DNA of 64,000 bases from Flavobacteriales bacterium (GTDB lineage: Bacteria; Bacteroidota; Bacteroidia; Flavobacteriales_F; PHOS-HE28), in contig JAHBUL010000017.1 in NCBI GenBank assembly GCA_019638085.1, forward strand, positions 18,480 to 82,479, read 5' to 3'. The position numbers and the translations under genes are program-made. Of this stretch, positions 1-8,193 are shown in pieces. The notes under the pieces are model-generated. The model had not been told where the DNA came from. It did not search any database and saw only the letters and a list, made by a program, of their open reading frames with translations. Each line of letters begins with the position of its first letter. The first letter of the stretch is position 1.

Positions 1-1
1 A

Positions 2-1216
2 CGCAAGTATCTCTACTCCTGCCACATGCAGATGATGGAGGCCGGACCCAGTGAGGCCGGGCGGATGTTCAAGCATATTCGTGGACATGCGGTCTTTACC
101 GATCCACATACGCTCATGGTAACACGTGATGATGTTGCCACCAAGTTCACGGCCGACCATTTCGTCATCGCAACAGGTAGCCGCCCGAGAAGCCTGCCTC
201 ATATTCATGTGGATGAGCGCCGGATCTTTTCCAGTGATGGCATCTTTAATATCCAGGAACTTCCCAAGAGCATCGTGATCATTGGCGCGGGAGTGGTAGG
301 TTGTGAATTCGCCACCATCTTCAGCAATTTCGGGAATACCAAGGTGCACCTGATCGATCGTGCCCCGCGCATTCTGCCATTTGAGGATGAGGATGTCTCA
401 GATCTGGTAGCACGGAACTTGGAGCGGAAGGGTGTGGTCATTCATCACCAAGCGAGACTGGAACGCATCGCTGCGGAACCGGATGCGGTGCGCTATCTGC
501 TCCGCTTTGAGCAGGGAGGCACCGAGGAAGTAGCCGTTGAAAAGGCATTGCTTTCAGTGGGGCGTATAGCGAATGTTGATGGCCTGGGCTTGAACAAGGC
601 AGAAGTGGACATGGATACCAACGGCAACGTGGTACTTACCGGAACCTGTACATCCCAGCCACACATACATGTGGTCGGAGATGCAATGGGAGCGAACATG
701 TTGGTGAACATTGGTGAACAGGAAGGGAGGCATGCGGTGGAACGCATCTGGAACGTACATGAGCAACCGCTGTACCATGCTAACGTGAGCACGATCATGT
801 TCCTCGATCCCGAAGTTGCCGGTGTGGGTCTTAATGAGCAGGATTGCCGCACGCGGAACATTCCATACCGCATGGCGCGGATCGAGTACTCCTGCCTGGC
901 CCGTGCCATTGCGATGAGGCGCACAAAGGGCTTCTTCAAACTGATCGTTACCGACGATGACGAAATGAAGGTTCTCGGCATGCGCGCCGTGGGAGAGCAC
1001 GCCAGCAGTGCCATTCAGGCGGTGGCCTTGATGATGGGCACTGACATGGGCATCCACGAACTCGCCAAGCTTATGCATCCGCATCCCAGCATTATAGAAG
1101 GGGTGCAAGAATGCGCTCGCATGCTCTTGGGCACGAGCATCTTCAAGCCCGAGGTGCTGAACGACCGCATGCGCTGCGATCGCTGGAAACCGAACGCCGC
1201 TGAGAAGGCCGCGTGA
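2..1216 (+). CDS. FAD-dependent pyridine nucleotide-disulfide oxidoreductase, transhydrogenase-like (5' partial)
   Basis: The reading frame is open from base 2, so the gene starts before the window and about 404 C-terminal residues are visible. An ATGSRP motif marks the end of the FAD domain. A second dinucleotide fold carries GAGVVGCEFA, followed by an FAD-contacting VVGDAMG segment and a C-terminal dimerisation domain. The order and sequence resemble soluble NAD(P) transhydrogenase and dihydrolipoamide dehydrogenase. The dimerisation domain ends in HPHPSIIEG, where Lpd has a catalytic HPHPT-like motif. The N-terminal redox CxxxxC, if any, lies outside the window, so transhydrogenase cannot be told from a true disulfide reductase. 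It is convergent with the diheme gene at 1312. Confidence 0.75.
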   Translation, partial: RKYLYSCHMQMMEAGPSEAGRMFKHIRGHAVFTDPHTLMVTRDDVATKFTADHFVIATGSRPRSLPHIHVDERRIFSSDGIFNIQELPKSIVIIGAGVVGCEFATIFSNFGNTKVHLIDRAPRILPFEDEDVSDLVARNLERKGVVIHHQARLERIAAEPDAVRYLLRFEQGGTEEVAVEKALLSVGRIANVDGLGLNKAEVDMDTNGNVVLTGTCTSQPHIHVVGDAMGANMLVNIGEQEGRHAVERIWNVHEQPLYHANVSTIMFLDPEVAGVGLNEQDCRTRNIPYRMARIEYSCLARAIAMRRTKGFFKLIVTDDDEMKVLGMRAVGEHASSAIQAVALMMGTDMGIHELAKLMHPHPSIIEGVQECARMLLGTSIFKPEVLNDRMRCDRWKPNAAEKAA

Positions 1217-1253
1217 GCATTCCTGTCTTCTGTCGTGAGTGTCATCGAACTCT

Positions 1254-1276
1254 GTCGCGAGCGTCTCGCTCGTGAC
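1254..1276. terminator. hairpin between convergent genes
   Basis: A 10-bp inverted repeat with one mismatch (GTCGCGAGCG and CGCTCGTGAC) surrounds a 3-base loop. It lies in the 95-base gap between two convergent genes. No long T-run follows on either strand, so it may work as a bidirectional structure rather than a classic intrinsic terminator. Confidence 0.4.
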
Positions 1277-1311
1277 CGCACGGAGCCGACACTATCGCTC
1301 GTGCTCGCCCT

Positions 1312-2457
1312 CTACAAGTGCGGTGACCCTGGGTCCTGGAATGCCGGGTTCGTCAAGAACTCCTCATCCGTCAACGAATTCAGGAAGGAGATGATCTGCT
1401 GCCGTTTGGTCGGAGTGAGACCGAGCTCCATATCCGGATCGGTGAATTTCATGAACGGGTCCACCGTGGCGGAAGGATGTCCGCCAGTGTTGTAGTGGTT
1501 CAGCACCTCATTGATGTTGGCGAAGCGCCCATCATGCATGTAGGGTGCGGTCACCATGATGTTCCGAAGTGTCGGCGTCTTGAATTTCGCCATGTCCGCA
1601 GGGTCGTCCGTAACACCTGCGCGCCCGGGATCAGTGAAATTCATGTCCAAGCCATTGTTGTGGAACTGTTCATCGGTGAAGAGGCCTGCATCCGCAGTGT
1701 GGCAATGGAAGCAGTCCGCGCCACCTTGCCCGATCACCGGCGTGCTGCCAGCCACCGGAATGATCTGGCCGATGGCACCGCCTTCCTTCTGGAACAGGTC
1801 AAAGCCCAACTGTGCATCAACCGGGACGCTGCCTTCGTTGCGTCGCCATTTATCAAACGGGCTATTGCCGCTCACCATCGTGCGGATGAACTGGGCAACG
1901 GCCTTGGCCACCAGCAAAGAGTCGATCTGGTCGGTGCCGAAAGCGCGTTCGAACAATATAGGGTACACCGCATCCGCCTGCAATTTGCTCATGGCATTGG
2001 GCCATGTATCGTGCATCTCGATCGGGTTTTTCACCGGCTCCAGGATCTGCTGCTCCAAGCTCGAGGCACGCCCATCCCAGAAGAAGAATTGCGAATAGCC
2101 CAAGTTGATCAATGGCATGGAGCTACGGAAGCCCGCAATGCTGTCGATGCCTTTGCTTACGGCCTTGCCATCACTGAACGCCAGTGAAGGCGCGTGGCAG
2201 CTGGCACAGCTCATGCCATTGTCACCACTCAAGCGTTTTTCATAAAAGAGGAAGCGGCCCAGGTCAATGCCTTCCACGGTTAGTGGATTATCCGCTGGGA
2301 ATTGCATCGGAGGCAGATTGGACGGTATCTCCAGATGGTAGGGAGTGGCGCCCGAACTCGGCGGCGGCAATTCCTCGTTGGGGTCATCGCGCTTGCACGA
2401 GGCAAAGGCCGCCATGCCAGCGATCAACAGGAGAATGATGGGGAAGGAGCGGTTCAT
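1312..2457 (-). CDS. Diheme cytochrome c peroxidase/MauG-family lipoprotein (copy 1)
   Basis: This 381-residue protein has a lipoprotein signal peptide ending at Cys21 (AFASC). It has two c-type heme sites: CASCH at residues 84-88 and CFHCH at 249-253. The family signatures KFKTPTLRN (291-299) and PYMHDG (305-310) are present. Members of the CcP/MauG superfamily reduce peroxide or oxidise partner proteins in the periplasm. It is the last gene of a three-gene minus-strand unit and its ATG overlaps the stop of copy 2 (ATGA). The MbnP-family gene at the head of the unit suggests an MbnH-like role, oxidative modification of MbnP, rather than simple peroxide detoxification. The choice between the two is inference. 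Confidence 0.88.
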   Translation of the reverse strand: MNRSFPIILLLIAGMAAFASCKRDDPNEELPPPSSGATPYHLEIPSNLPPMQFPADNPLTVEGIDLGRFLFYEKRLSGDNGMSCASCHAPSLAFSDGKAVSKGIDSIAGFRSSMPLINLGYSQFFFWDGRASSLEQQILEPVKNPIEMHDTWPNAMSKLQADAVYPILFERAFGTDQIDSLLVAKAVAQFIRTMVSGNSPFDKWRRNEGSVPVDAQLGFDLFQKEGGAIGQIIPVAGSTPVIGQGGADCFHCHTADAGLFTDEQFHNNGLDMNFTDPGRAGVTDDPADMAKFKTPTLRNIMVTAPYMHDGRFANINEVLNHYNTGGHPSATVDPFMKFTDPDMELGLTPTKRQQIISFLNSLTDEEFLTNPAFQDPGSPHL

Positions 2458-3476
2458 TCTACAACGTCCAAAGATCGCTCATCCGTAAGCGACCGGAGAA
2501 AGGAGGCAAGATCCTGCTTTTGGTCAGGTGAAAGTTGCAACGGGGTGATCAATGGATCCTTGTTCGGATCGGCAAGTCCACCGCTGTTGAAGTGTTCGAT
2601 CGTTTCCTCCAATGTGGCCATGCTTCCATCGTGCATATACGGTGCCGTGAGTGCGATGTTGCGCAAGGTCGGTGTCTTGAATTTCCCGCGGTCTGCAGGG
2701 TTCAGAGTGACACGCTGTCGCCCGGCATCTGCTGTATGGTCAAGCGCAAGGCCCACGTTATGGAAATCATGATCGCTCAGATCGAATCCGGCATGGCAAA
2801 CCGAGCACTGGGCAGCGCCATTGAAAACCTGCATGCCGCGCACTTCGGCATCGTCCAAGGCCGTGGCATCCCCCTGTAGGAAGCGGTCGTAACGGGATGT
2901 TCCGCTCAACAGTGTACGCTGGTAGTTGGCCAGTGCACGGGTCAGTACGTACAGGTCCAACGGCTTTCCATAGGCCTGCATGCTCATGGTGGTCAACACC
3001 GGGTCATCGCGCAAGGATTCCAACACCAGCTGCGGGTCGGCATCCATTTCCGCTTCATCCATTATGGGAATGAAAACCTGTTGCTCCAATGTGGGTGCGC
3101 CACCGTCGCGCATCAGGAGCGGGTGGTATGCCACGTTCGCCAAGGACGGGCTATTTCGCATGCCAACGCCACCATGCACCCCGATGCTCAGCGCAACGGT
3201 GTCGCTGAAGGCCCTGTCCGGATGGTGGCAGGAAGCACAGGAAATACCGCGATCCAGTGAAAGGCGTTCATCGAAGAACAGCGCCTTGCCCAATTTCACG
3301 GATGCGACCGTAAGCGGATTATCGGCACGAAGTGGCGGCTCCGGCCAGCCCGGTGGTACGTGGAGCTCGAAGAGTGAGCCATCCGCATGCGGGAATTCCA
3401 CGGGATCCCGTGTGCATCCGGCCAGCAGAAGACCGGCCAAGAGTGGCCAGATCATCGCGTGGCGGAACATCTTCAT
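2454..3476 (-). CDS. Diheme cytochrome c peroxidase/MauG-family lipoprotein (copy 2)
   Basis: This 340-residue protein has a lipobox ending at Cys21 (LLAGC). Heme-binding motifs are CASCH at 80-84 and CSVCH at 224-228, and the KFKTPTLRN and PYMHDG signatures are present. It is a paralogue of the next gene, which is longer by an insertion before the second heme motif. Its ATG overlaps the stop of the upstream MbnP-like gene, and its own stop overlaps the next ATG, so translation of all three is probably coupled. Like its neighbour it should be a membrane-anchored periplasmic diheme protein. Which of the two copies acts on MbnP cannot be told from sequence alone. Confidence 0.88.
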   Translation of the reverse strand: MKMFRHAMIWPLLAGLLLAGCTRDPVEFPHADGSLFELHVPPGWPEPPLRADNPLTVASVKLGKALFFDERLSLDRGISCASCHHPDRAFSDTVALSIGVHGGVGMRNSPSLANVAYHPLLMRDGGAPTLEQQVFIPIMDEAEMDADPQLVLESLRDDPVLTTMSMQAYGKPLDLYVLTRALANYQRTLLSGTSRYDRFLQGDATALDDAEVRGMQVFNGAAQCSVCHAGFDLSDHDFHNVGLALDHTADAGRQRVTLNPADRGKFKTPTLRNIALTAPYMHDGSMATLEETIEHFNSGGLADPNKDPLITPLQLSPDQKQDLASFLRSLTDERSLDVVE

Positions 3477-4246
3477 TCCCCTTCAATGCTGAAGGCGGCT
3501 ATTTGCAGATCGGCTGCCTTCAGGCCGATGTTGATATCCTCCGTGCCGTGCCAAATGGCCCCTTCGGAAAGTTGAAGCACTTGGCTGCCATCCGTGAAGA
3601 AGCGGGAAATATCCACGTTCACGGTAAGGCGCACGGTATCACTGGTGGTCACGTTCAGGTTGAAGGGTATTTCCCGACTGCGGTAGCACGTATCAAGTCC
3701 CGTGTGCAGGTCGAAGGTGAAAGGAGGTTCACCCGTTCCATTCGGATCATTATCGAACTTTCCCGAGAAGATCACAAAACGGTACATCGTGGCCCAGCTC
3801 CAATACATGCCACTGTTGTTGCCCGTAGGGTCGTTCGGAGGGATCGTCGCCAGGTCGCGATGGTTCAGGTCATAGGGAAGACCCAAGCCGAGCTTCACGC
3901 TCTGGTAGTTGCCCACCGGAACGGAAAGTGTCCGGTACAAAGGACCATTGGTCACATTGAAAAGGTCTGCATCGAAAAGCTGGTAGGTCTCATCACCGTT
4001 GGTGAGTCCCAACGGCGCGAGATAGAACTTGAGCTCGGTCACCTTGATACGCTGATCACCTGCTGCTGCATAGACCGTGTTCTTGTCGAACGGCGTGCCG
4101 TTCCAAGTAGGCTTTACGGTAAGCTTTACCACCTGTGTGTTCACTTCCGGAGCGGGTGGAGTGGGAACTTCAGGATCCTTCTTACAGCCGCTGAACAGAA
4201 GAAGGGAGGCCAACGCAAGGCCGCCAAGTAACTGGGAGTGGGACAT
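3473..4246 (-). CDS. MbnP-family lipoprotein (putative copper-binding partner of diheme enzymes)
   Basis: This 257-residue protein has a lipobox ending at Cys21 (LFSGC), followed by a proline-rich linker and a beta-rich domain. The family-typical stretch GMYWSWATMYRF lies at about residues 147-157 and contains W149 and W151. HTG follows at 181-183 and a late VDISRFF motif at about 211-217. In methanobactin operons, MbnP is a periplasmic copper-binding protein in which one tryptophan is oxidised to kynurenine by the diheme enzyme MbnH. Here the gene heads a unit with two diheme genes, which supports the assignment. No methanobactin precursor or biosynthetic gene is visible, so the link to copper acquisition is inferred. 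Confidence 0.78.
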   Translation of the reverse strand: MSHSQLLGGLALASLLLFSGCKKDPEVPTPPAPEVNTQVVKLTVKPTWNGTPFDKNTVYAAAGDQRIKVTELKFYLAPLGLTNGDETYQLFDADLFNVTNGPLYRTLSVPVGNYQSVKLGLGLPYDLNHRDLATIPPNDPTGNNSGMYWSWATMYRFVIFSGKFDNDPNGTGEPPFTFDLHTGLDTCYRSREIPFNLNVTTSDTVRLTVNVDISRFFTDGSQVLQLSEGAIWHGTEDINIGLKAADLQIAAFSIEGE

Positions 4247-4354
4247 GTTCGGATATGACGAAGGACGTGAAGTGAAGGTCGCCCGTTATTTCGCACGAAT
4301 TTACGATTTTCAAAGGTGGATGGATCAGGCTTTTGGACGATACCTTGCCTGCCC

Positions 4355-7300
4355 ATGTTCAAGGTACTCCACAGTTCCGCAGGTGCAGGCAAGACACATG
4401 CCTTGGTGAAGCACTATCTGTTGCTATCACTGCGCGGATCCGATCCTTCACTCTACACGCACATTCTCGCGCTCACCTTCACCAACAAGGCGGCTGCGGA
4501 AATGCGCGAGCGGGTGCTGGAGTACCTGGAAGCTCTGGCTTCCGACGAACCGCTCAAGGCGGCGAAGGCCGATGTGCAAAGCTCCGTGATCGCCGACGCA
4601 GGCATTACGGCCGAGGAGTTGCACTTGCGCGCGAAGGCGATGCTAACGCACATGCTGCATAATTGGTCCCAAGTGGCCATCAGTACGATCGATGCTTTTA
4701 CACGTCGCGTCGTGATGCCCTTCGCACGTGATCTGCAACTCGACCACGAGCTGCGCATGACCACGGAAGAGCCTTACTATAGGGCCAAAGCGGTGGATCT
4801 TCTTCTGGAAGAGGCAGGCCAGGACCCGGCACTCACCAAGGTGCTCCTGGCCACCTGTGAACAGCTCTTGGAGGACGAACGTTCGTGGCGCCCGGACAGG
4901 CCCCTGCTGGAGCTCTCGGTACAGCTGACCAAGGAAAACGCGCTGGAGCACTTGGCCACGCTGCGCGAAATGGACAGCGAGCAATTCCTTGATCTATACA
5001 AGCGATTGCTCCAGCGTACCAATGCCTTCAACGATCGCATGCGGAAACTCGGTGCCGAGGCCTGTGAGGCCATAGAGCGTGCCGGGCTTGTTGATAAGGA
5101 CCTCGCATACGGTAGAAATGGGGTCATCAGCTACTTGCGAAAGTTGCGTGATTTCAGTGGTTGGGTCGATATCGGCAGCAATGTGACCAAGACCTTGGAG
5201 AGTGATAAGTGGCACTCAGGCTCCGCCACACCATCGGCGATCGGAGCGATACAAGGCCTTACACCCATGCTGCGGTCAACCATCGAGACGGTGGAAGCGC
5301 TCCGGGATACGGAGATGCGCGAAAATTCCTTGGCCACGGCCATTCTGCGTGACCTACTGGCCACGGCCAGCCTCAACTCCATTGATCAACGCTTGGAGGG
5401 ACTGAAGCGCGAGGAAGGCGTCTCTTTCTTCAGCGACCTTACCCGCAAGGTGATGGATATTGTGCAGCGGGAACCCGCACCATTTCTCTATGAGCGGCTC
5501 GGTGAAAAGTATCAGCACTTTCTCATTGACGAATTCCAGGATACCAGCCTGATGCAATGGCATGCGCTGTTGCCGTTGGTTGAAAATGCGCTGGCCACGG
5601 ATGGCTCCGTGCTGCTGGTCGGCGATGCGAAGCAGGCCATCTATCGCTGGCGCAACGGAGAGGCGCGGCAGTTCGTCGCCTTTCCCGAAGTATTCCGGAA
5701 GGAGATGCTCGAACGTGGCGATGCATTCGAGTCGGTATTGATGCGCGCCCATACGCCTGTTCAAGCGCTGGCCTCCAATCACCGCTCAGCAAGGAACATC
5801 ATCACCTTCAACAACGAGGTGACCGGCAAGCTGAAGCAACAGTTGGATGAGCTCGACCGGAATGTATACGACGAGCATGAGCAGGCCGCAGTGCGGGAAG
5901 AGGAGGGCTATGTGGAGGTGAGTTGCTACGGCAAGGATCCTGAAGCGGAGGTCCCGCCGCCATGGGCATTGATGGTGCAAGCGGTGAAGGACAGTCTTGA
6001 GGATGGGTATGGCCTCGGTGATATCGCGGTATTGGTACGCACCAAGAAACAAGGTGCGGATGCCAGCAAACAGCTCACAGCCCAAGGCTGGGAGGTGGTA
6101 TCCCCGGATGGACTAACGCTAGGCGCGAATGCCGTGGCCTGCGCAGTGGTGCACATCCTGGCCTGGTTACGGCATCCCGGCGATGCGAATGCCGCCCTCG
6201 CTGCACAGTCCATCGCTGCGGTCGGGACGAAAGAGGAAGCGGTGGATCCCTTTGCTGGCGGAGTGAAGCCTCAGGACTTCCTGCGCAAATGGCGTTCAGG
6301 ACATCCGCGTATCAGCGCACGCCTGCCCCTGGTCACATTGATCTGCAGGCTAGCAGAGGCCCTTCAACATGATGCGGCGTCTGATGTCTTCACCATGGCG
6401 CTGGTGAACGAAGCACACGCATTCTCAAAGGCGAACGGGGACGACCTCTCCGGTTTTCTGGAACATTGGGATCGTGCCGCAATGAACCGTTCCATCGGCG
6501 GTACGCCCGGTGCTGGTGCCATCCAAGTGATGACCGTCCACAAGGCAAAGGGACTGCAGTTCCCGGTAGTGATCGTGCCTGAGGCGGGGAAAAGTTCGCG
6601 CGGAGGAATGGGCGAGCGGATCTGGATCGTACCGGATCCCGCACTGCAAGGCCCGCCCAGTGCATTGGTGAAGAAGACCACCGCGTTGACGGACCTCGGC
6701 ATTCCTGAATTGGTGGAGGAGGATCGGCTCTCAAAACTCGATGAGCTCGATGTGCTCTACGTGGCGCTCACCCGGCCGGAACAACGATTGTATGTGAGTG
6801 TGTCGGGGGAAGGCAATGACTTCTTGGCGAAGGCGTTGCGCGAACACTTGGACCTGGCGTTGGGGGAAGTATGGAGCGCCGGCCAGCGAAGCCCCAAGGT
6901 TGCGAAAGAGAAAAGTCCCACTGCAAAGGCTCGCATCACATTTGAGCTGACACCTGCAGCGCCACAGGGCGAACGCACACTGGCCATCCGACGCGAGGCA
7001 CCGGAAGACTGGGATCCAGCGGACCCGGATCCCTACCGAAGCCATGGCCGCGCGGTACATGCCATGCTCGCGCGCGTTCACACACCGAAGGACCTGCCAG
7101 AGGCCATCGCCATGGAAAGCGCCAGTTGGGGTCTGGAGCCCGTAACGAGCGAAGCCATTGGAAAACACCTGGCCATCTTGCTGGCAAAGCCGGAACTCGC
7201 CCCCTTCTTCCGCGATGGCTTGGAAGTACATACCGAGACCACCCTGCTCGATGCCCAAGGGAATGCGGTTCGCCCGGATCGGATCGTCCGTGAAAGTGGT

Positions 7301-7459
7301 CAGTTGCGCATATTGGACATCAAGACAGGAGAGCCTACCGAGCAACACAAGCAGCAAGTGCGCAATTACGCAGTGCTGCTTCAGGAGGTGGAGGGCAGGC
7401 CGGTGGAAGGGTACTTGCTCTACATACGTAGTGGCGAACTGGTGCCTGTGCAAGTATGA
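4355..7459 (+). CDS. addA: AddA-like UvrD-family helicase with C-terminal nuclease
   Basis: This is a 1,034-residue helicase-nuclease. Walker A SSAGAGKT lies at residues 7-14, DEFQDT near 391, GDAKQAIYRWR near 422, MTVHKAKG near 726 and LYVALTRPEQR near 801, all superfamily 1A helicase motifs. A RecB-type nuclease follows at the C-terminus with RPDR near 973, LDIKTG near 986 and QVRNYA. With AddB it should unwind and resect double-strand DNA ends for RecA-dependent repair. The start at 4355 is chosen because the Walker A lies a few residues after it in family members; the frame also extends 13 codons upstream. The stop overlaps the next gene's ATG. Its partner addB lies 4.4 kb downstream rather than adjacent. 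Confidence 0.9.
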   Translation: MFKVLHSSAGAGKTHALVKHYLLLSLRGSDPSLYTHILALTFTNKAAAEMRERVLEYLEALASDEPLKAAKADVQSSVIADAGITAEELHLRAKAMLTHMLHNWSQVAISTIDAFTRRVVMPFARDLQLDHELRMTTEEPYYRAKAVDLLLEEAGQDPALTKVLLATCEQLLEDERSWRPDRPLLELSVQLTKENALEHLATLREMDSEQFLDLYKRLLQRTNAFNDRMRKLGAEACEAIERAGLVDKDLAYGRNGVISYLRKLRDFSGWVDIGSNVTKTLESDKWHSGSATPSAIGAIQGLTPMLRSTIETVEALRDTEMRENSLATAILRDLLATASLNSIDQRLEGLKREEGVSFFSDLTRKVMDIVQREPAPFLYERLGEKYQHFLIDEFQDTSLMQWHALLPLVENALATDGSVLLVGDAKQAIYRWRNGEARQFVAFPEVFRKEMLERGDAFESVLMRAHTPVQALASNHRSARNIITFNNEVTGKLKQQLDELDRNVYDEHEQAAVREEEGYVEVSCYGKDPEAEVPPPWALMVQAVKDSLEDGYGLGDIAVLVRTKKQGADASKQLTAQGWEVVSPDGLTLGANAVACAVVHILAWLRHPGDANAALAAQSIAAVGTKEEAVDPFAGGVKPQDFLRKWRSGHPRISARLPLVTLICRLAEALQHDAASDVFTMALVNEAHAFSKANGDDLSGFLEHWDRAAMNRSIGGTPGAGAIQVMTVHKAKGLQFPVVIVPEAGKSSRGGMGERIWIVPDPALQGPPSALVKKTTALTDLGIPELVEEDRLSKLDELDVLYVALTRPEQRLYVSVSGEGNDFLAKALREHLDLALGEVWSAGQRSPKVAKEKSPTAKARITFELTPAAPQGERTLAIRREAPEDWDPADPDPYRSHGRAVHAMLARVHTPKDLPEAIAMESASWGLEPVTSEAIGKHLAILLAKPELAPFFRDGLEVHTETTLLDAQGNAVRPDRIVRESGQLRILDIKTGEPTEQHKQQVRNYAVLLQEVEGRPVEGYLLYIRSGELVPVQV

Positions 7460-7920
7460 ACGGAATGCAAGACTTGGAATGGTCCGTCCACGACTTCGCT
7501 GCATTGAGCGTGGACCTTCTGCATGCGATCCTGAAGCTCCGTGTGGATGTGTTCGTGGTGGAACAGGAATGCCCATATCCCGAAGTGGATGGCCGCGATC
7601 CGGATGCACTACATCTGGTTGCTAGACAAGCGGATGGCACATTGGTGGCTTACGCTCGGATACTACCGCCCGAAGCGGATGGAATTCCGCACATCGGTCG
7701 CGTGGTGTTGCCGAAAGAGCAGCGCGGAACGGGCCTCGGAAAGCGATTGATGCAGGAGACATTTCGTGTGCTGCGTGAACGATATGGAAGCGCGCGATCC
7801 GCCATAGCGGCACAAACGTATCTGCATCAATTCTACACGGACCTAGGCTACGTGAGGACAGGCGCGGATTACCTCTGGGACGGCATCCCGCACGTGGACA
7901 TGGTCCGCAACGAGGACTGA
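7456..7920 (+). CDS. ElaA-like GNAT-family N-acetyltransferase
   Basis: This 154-residue protein matches the ElaA layout: LRVDVFVVEQECPYPEVDG near residues 31-49, the acetyl-CoA-binding RGTGLGKRLM near 90-99, and the terminal YLWDGIPHVDM motif. GNAT proteins transfer an acetyl group from acetyl-CoA to an amine; the substrate of ElaA proteins is not established. The ATG overlaps the addA stop as ATGA, so it is probably translated from the same message. A second possible ATG lies three codons in. Nothing links it functionally to recombination. Confidence 0.85.
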   Translation: MNGMQDLEWSVHDFAALSVDLLHAILKLRVDVFVVEQECPYPEVDGRDPDALHLVARQADGTLVAYARILPPEADGIPHIGRVVLPKEQRGTGLGKRLMQETFRVLRERYGSARSAIAAQTYLHQFYTDLGYVRTGADYLWDGIPHVDMVRNED

Positions 7921-8087
7921 CCTCCGCATTTTCAACCACGTCTCAACGGCCACGGGAAACACTTGTCCTCCTCATCGGCTAGCTTCCGTAAGCCAAGCCA
8001 ACAATGAAGGTTTGCTCGCCTGCATTTCGCTCTTGGACATGGGGCTGCAATAAGGATCGGTTACAAAGGTCAATGGTCACCCAATCC

Positions 8088-8185
8088 ATTTCTCTGTGAC
8101 CTCCGTGTCCTCGCCTGGGCGAAGCGCTTTGGGCTCCTCCGCCAAAGCGCTTCGGCGACAGCGCGCGAAGCACGGTCTGTGGTGA
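8088..8185. repeat. Interspersed CTCTGTGNCC-type repeat carrying a hairpin
   Basis: This convergent gap contains CTCTGTGACCTCCGTGTCCTC at one side and TCTGTGGTGAAC at the other. Together they resemble a short intergenic repeat often seen in environmental Bacteroidota. A segment of about 65 bases with a perfect 13-bp inverted repeat separates the two halves. Related but degraded copies occur at 19729-19752 (opposite orientation) and 20727-20752. The rest of the gap (7921-8087) holds nothing recognisable. Confidence 0.4.
8120..8154. terminator. Perfect 13-bp hairpin between convergent genes
   Basis: CGAAGCGCTTTGG (8120-8132) and its exact reverse complement (8142-8154) flank a 9-base loop. The position between convergent genes suits a bidirectional terminator, though no T-run follows. 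It also lies inside the repeat-like stretch described above, so it may be part of a mobile or repetitive element. Confidence 0.45.
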
Positions 8186-8193
8186 ACCTCCTC

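Noticed and set aside
3332..4231. Long open frame on the plus strand antisense to the MbnP-like gene
   Set aside because: It mirrors a gene with clear signal peptide and family motifs; the antisense product has no recognisable domain and arises from codon bias.
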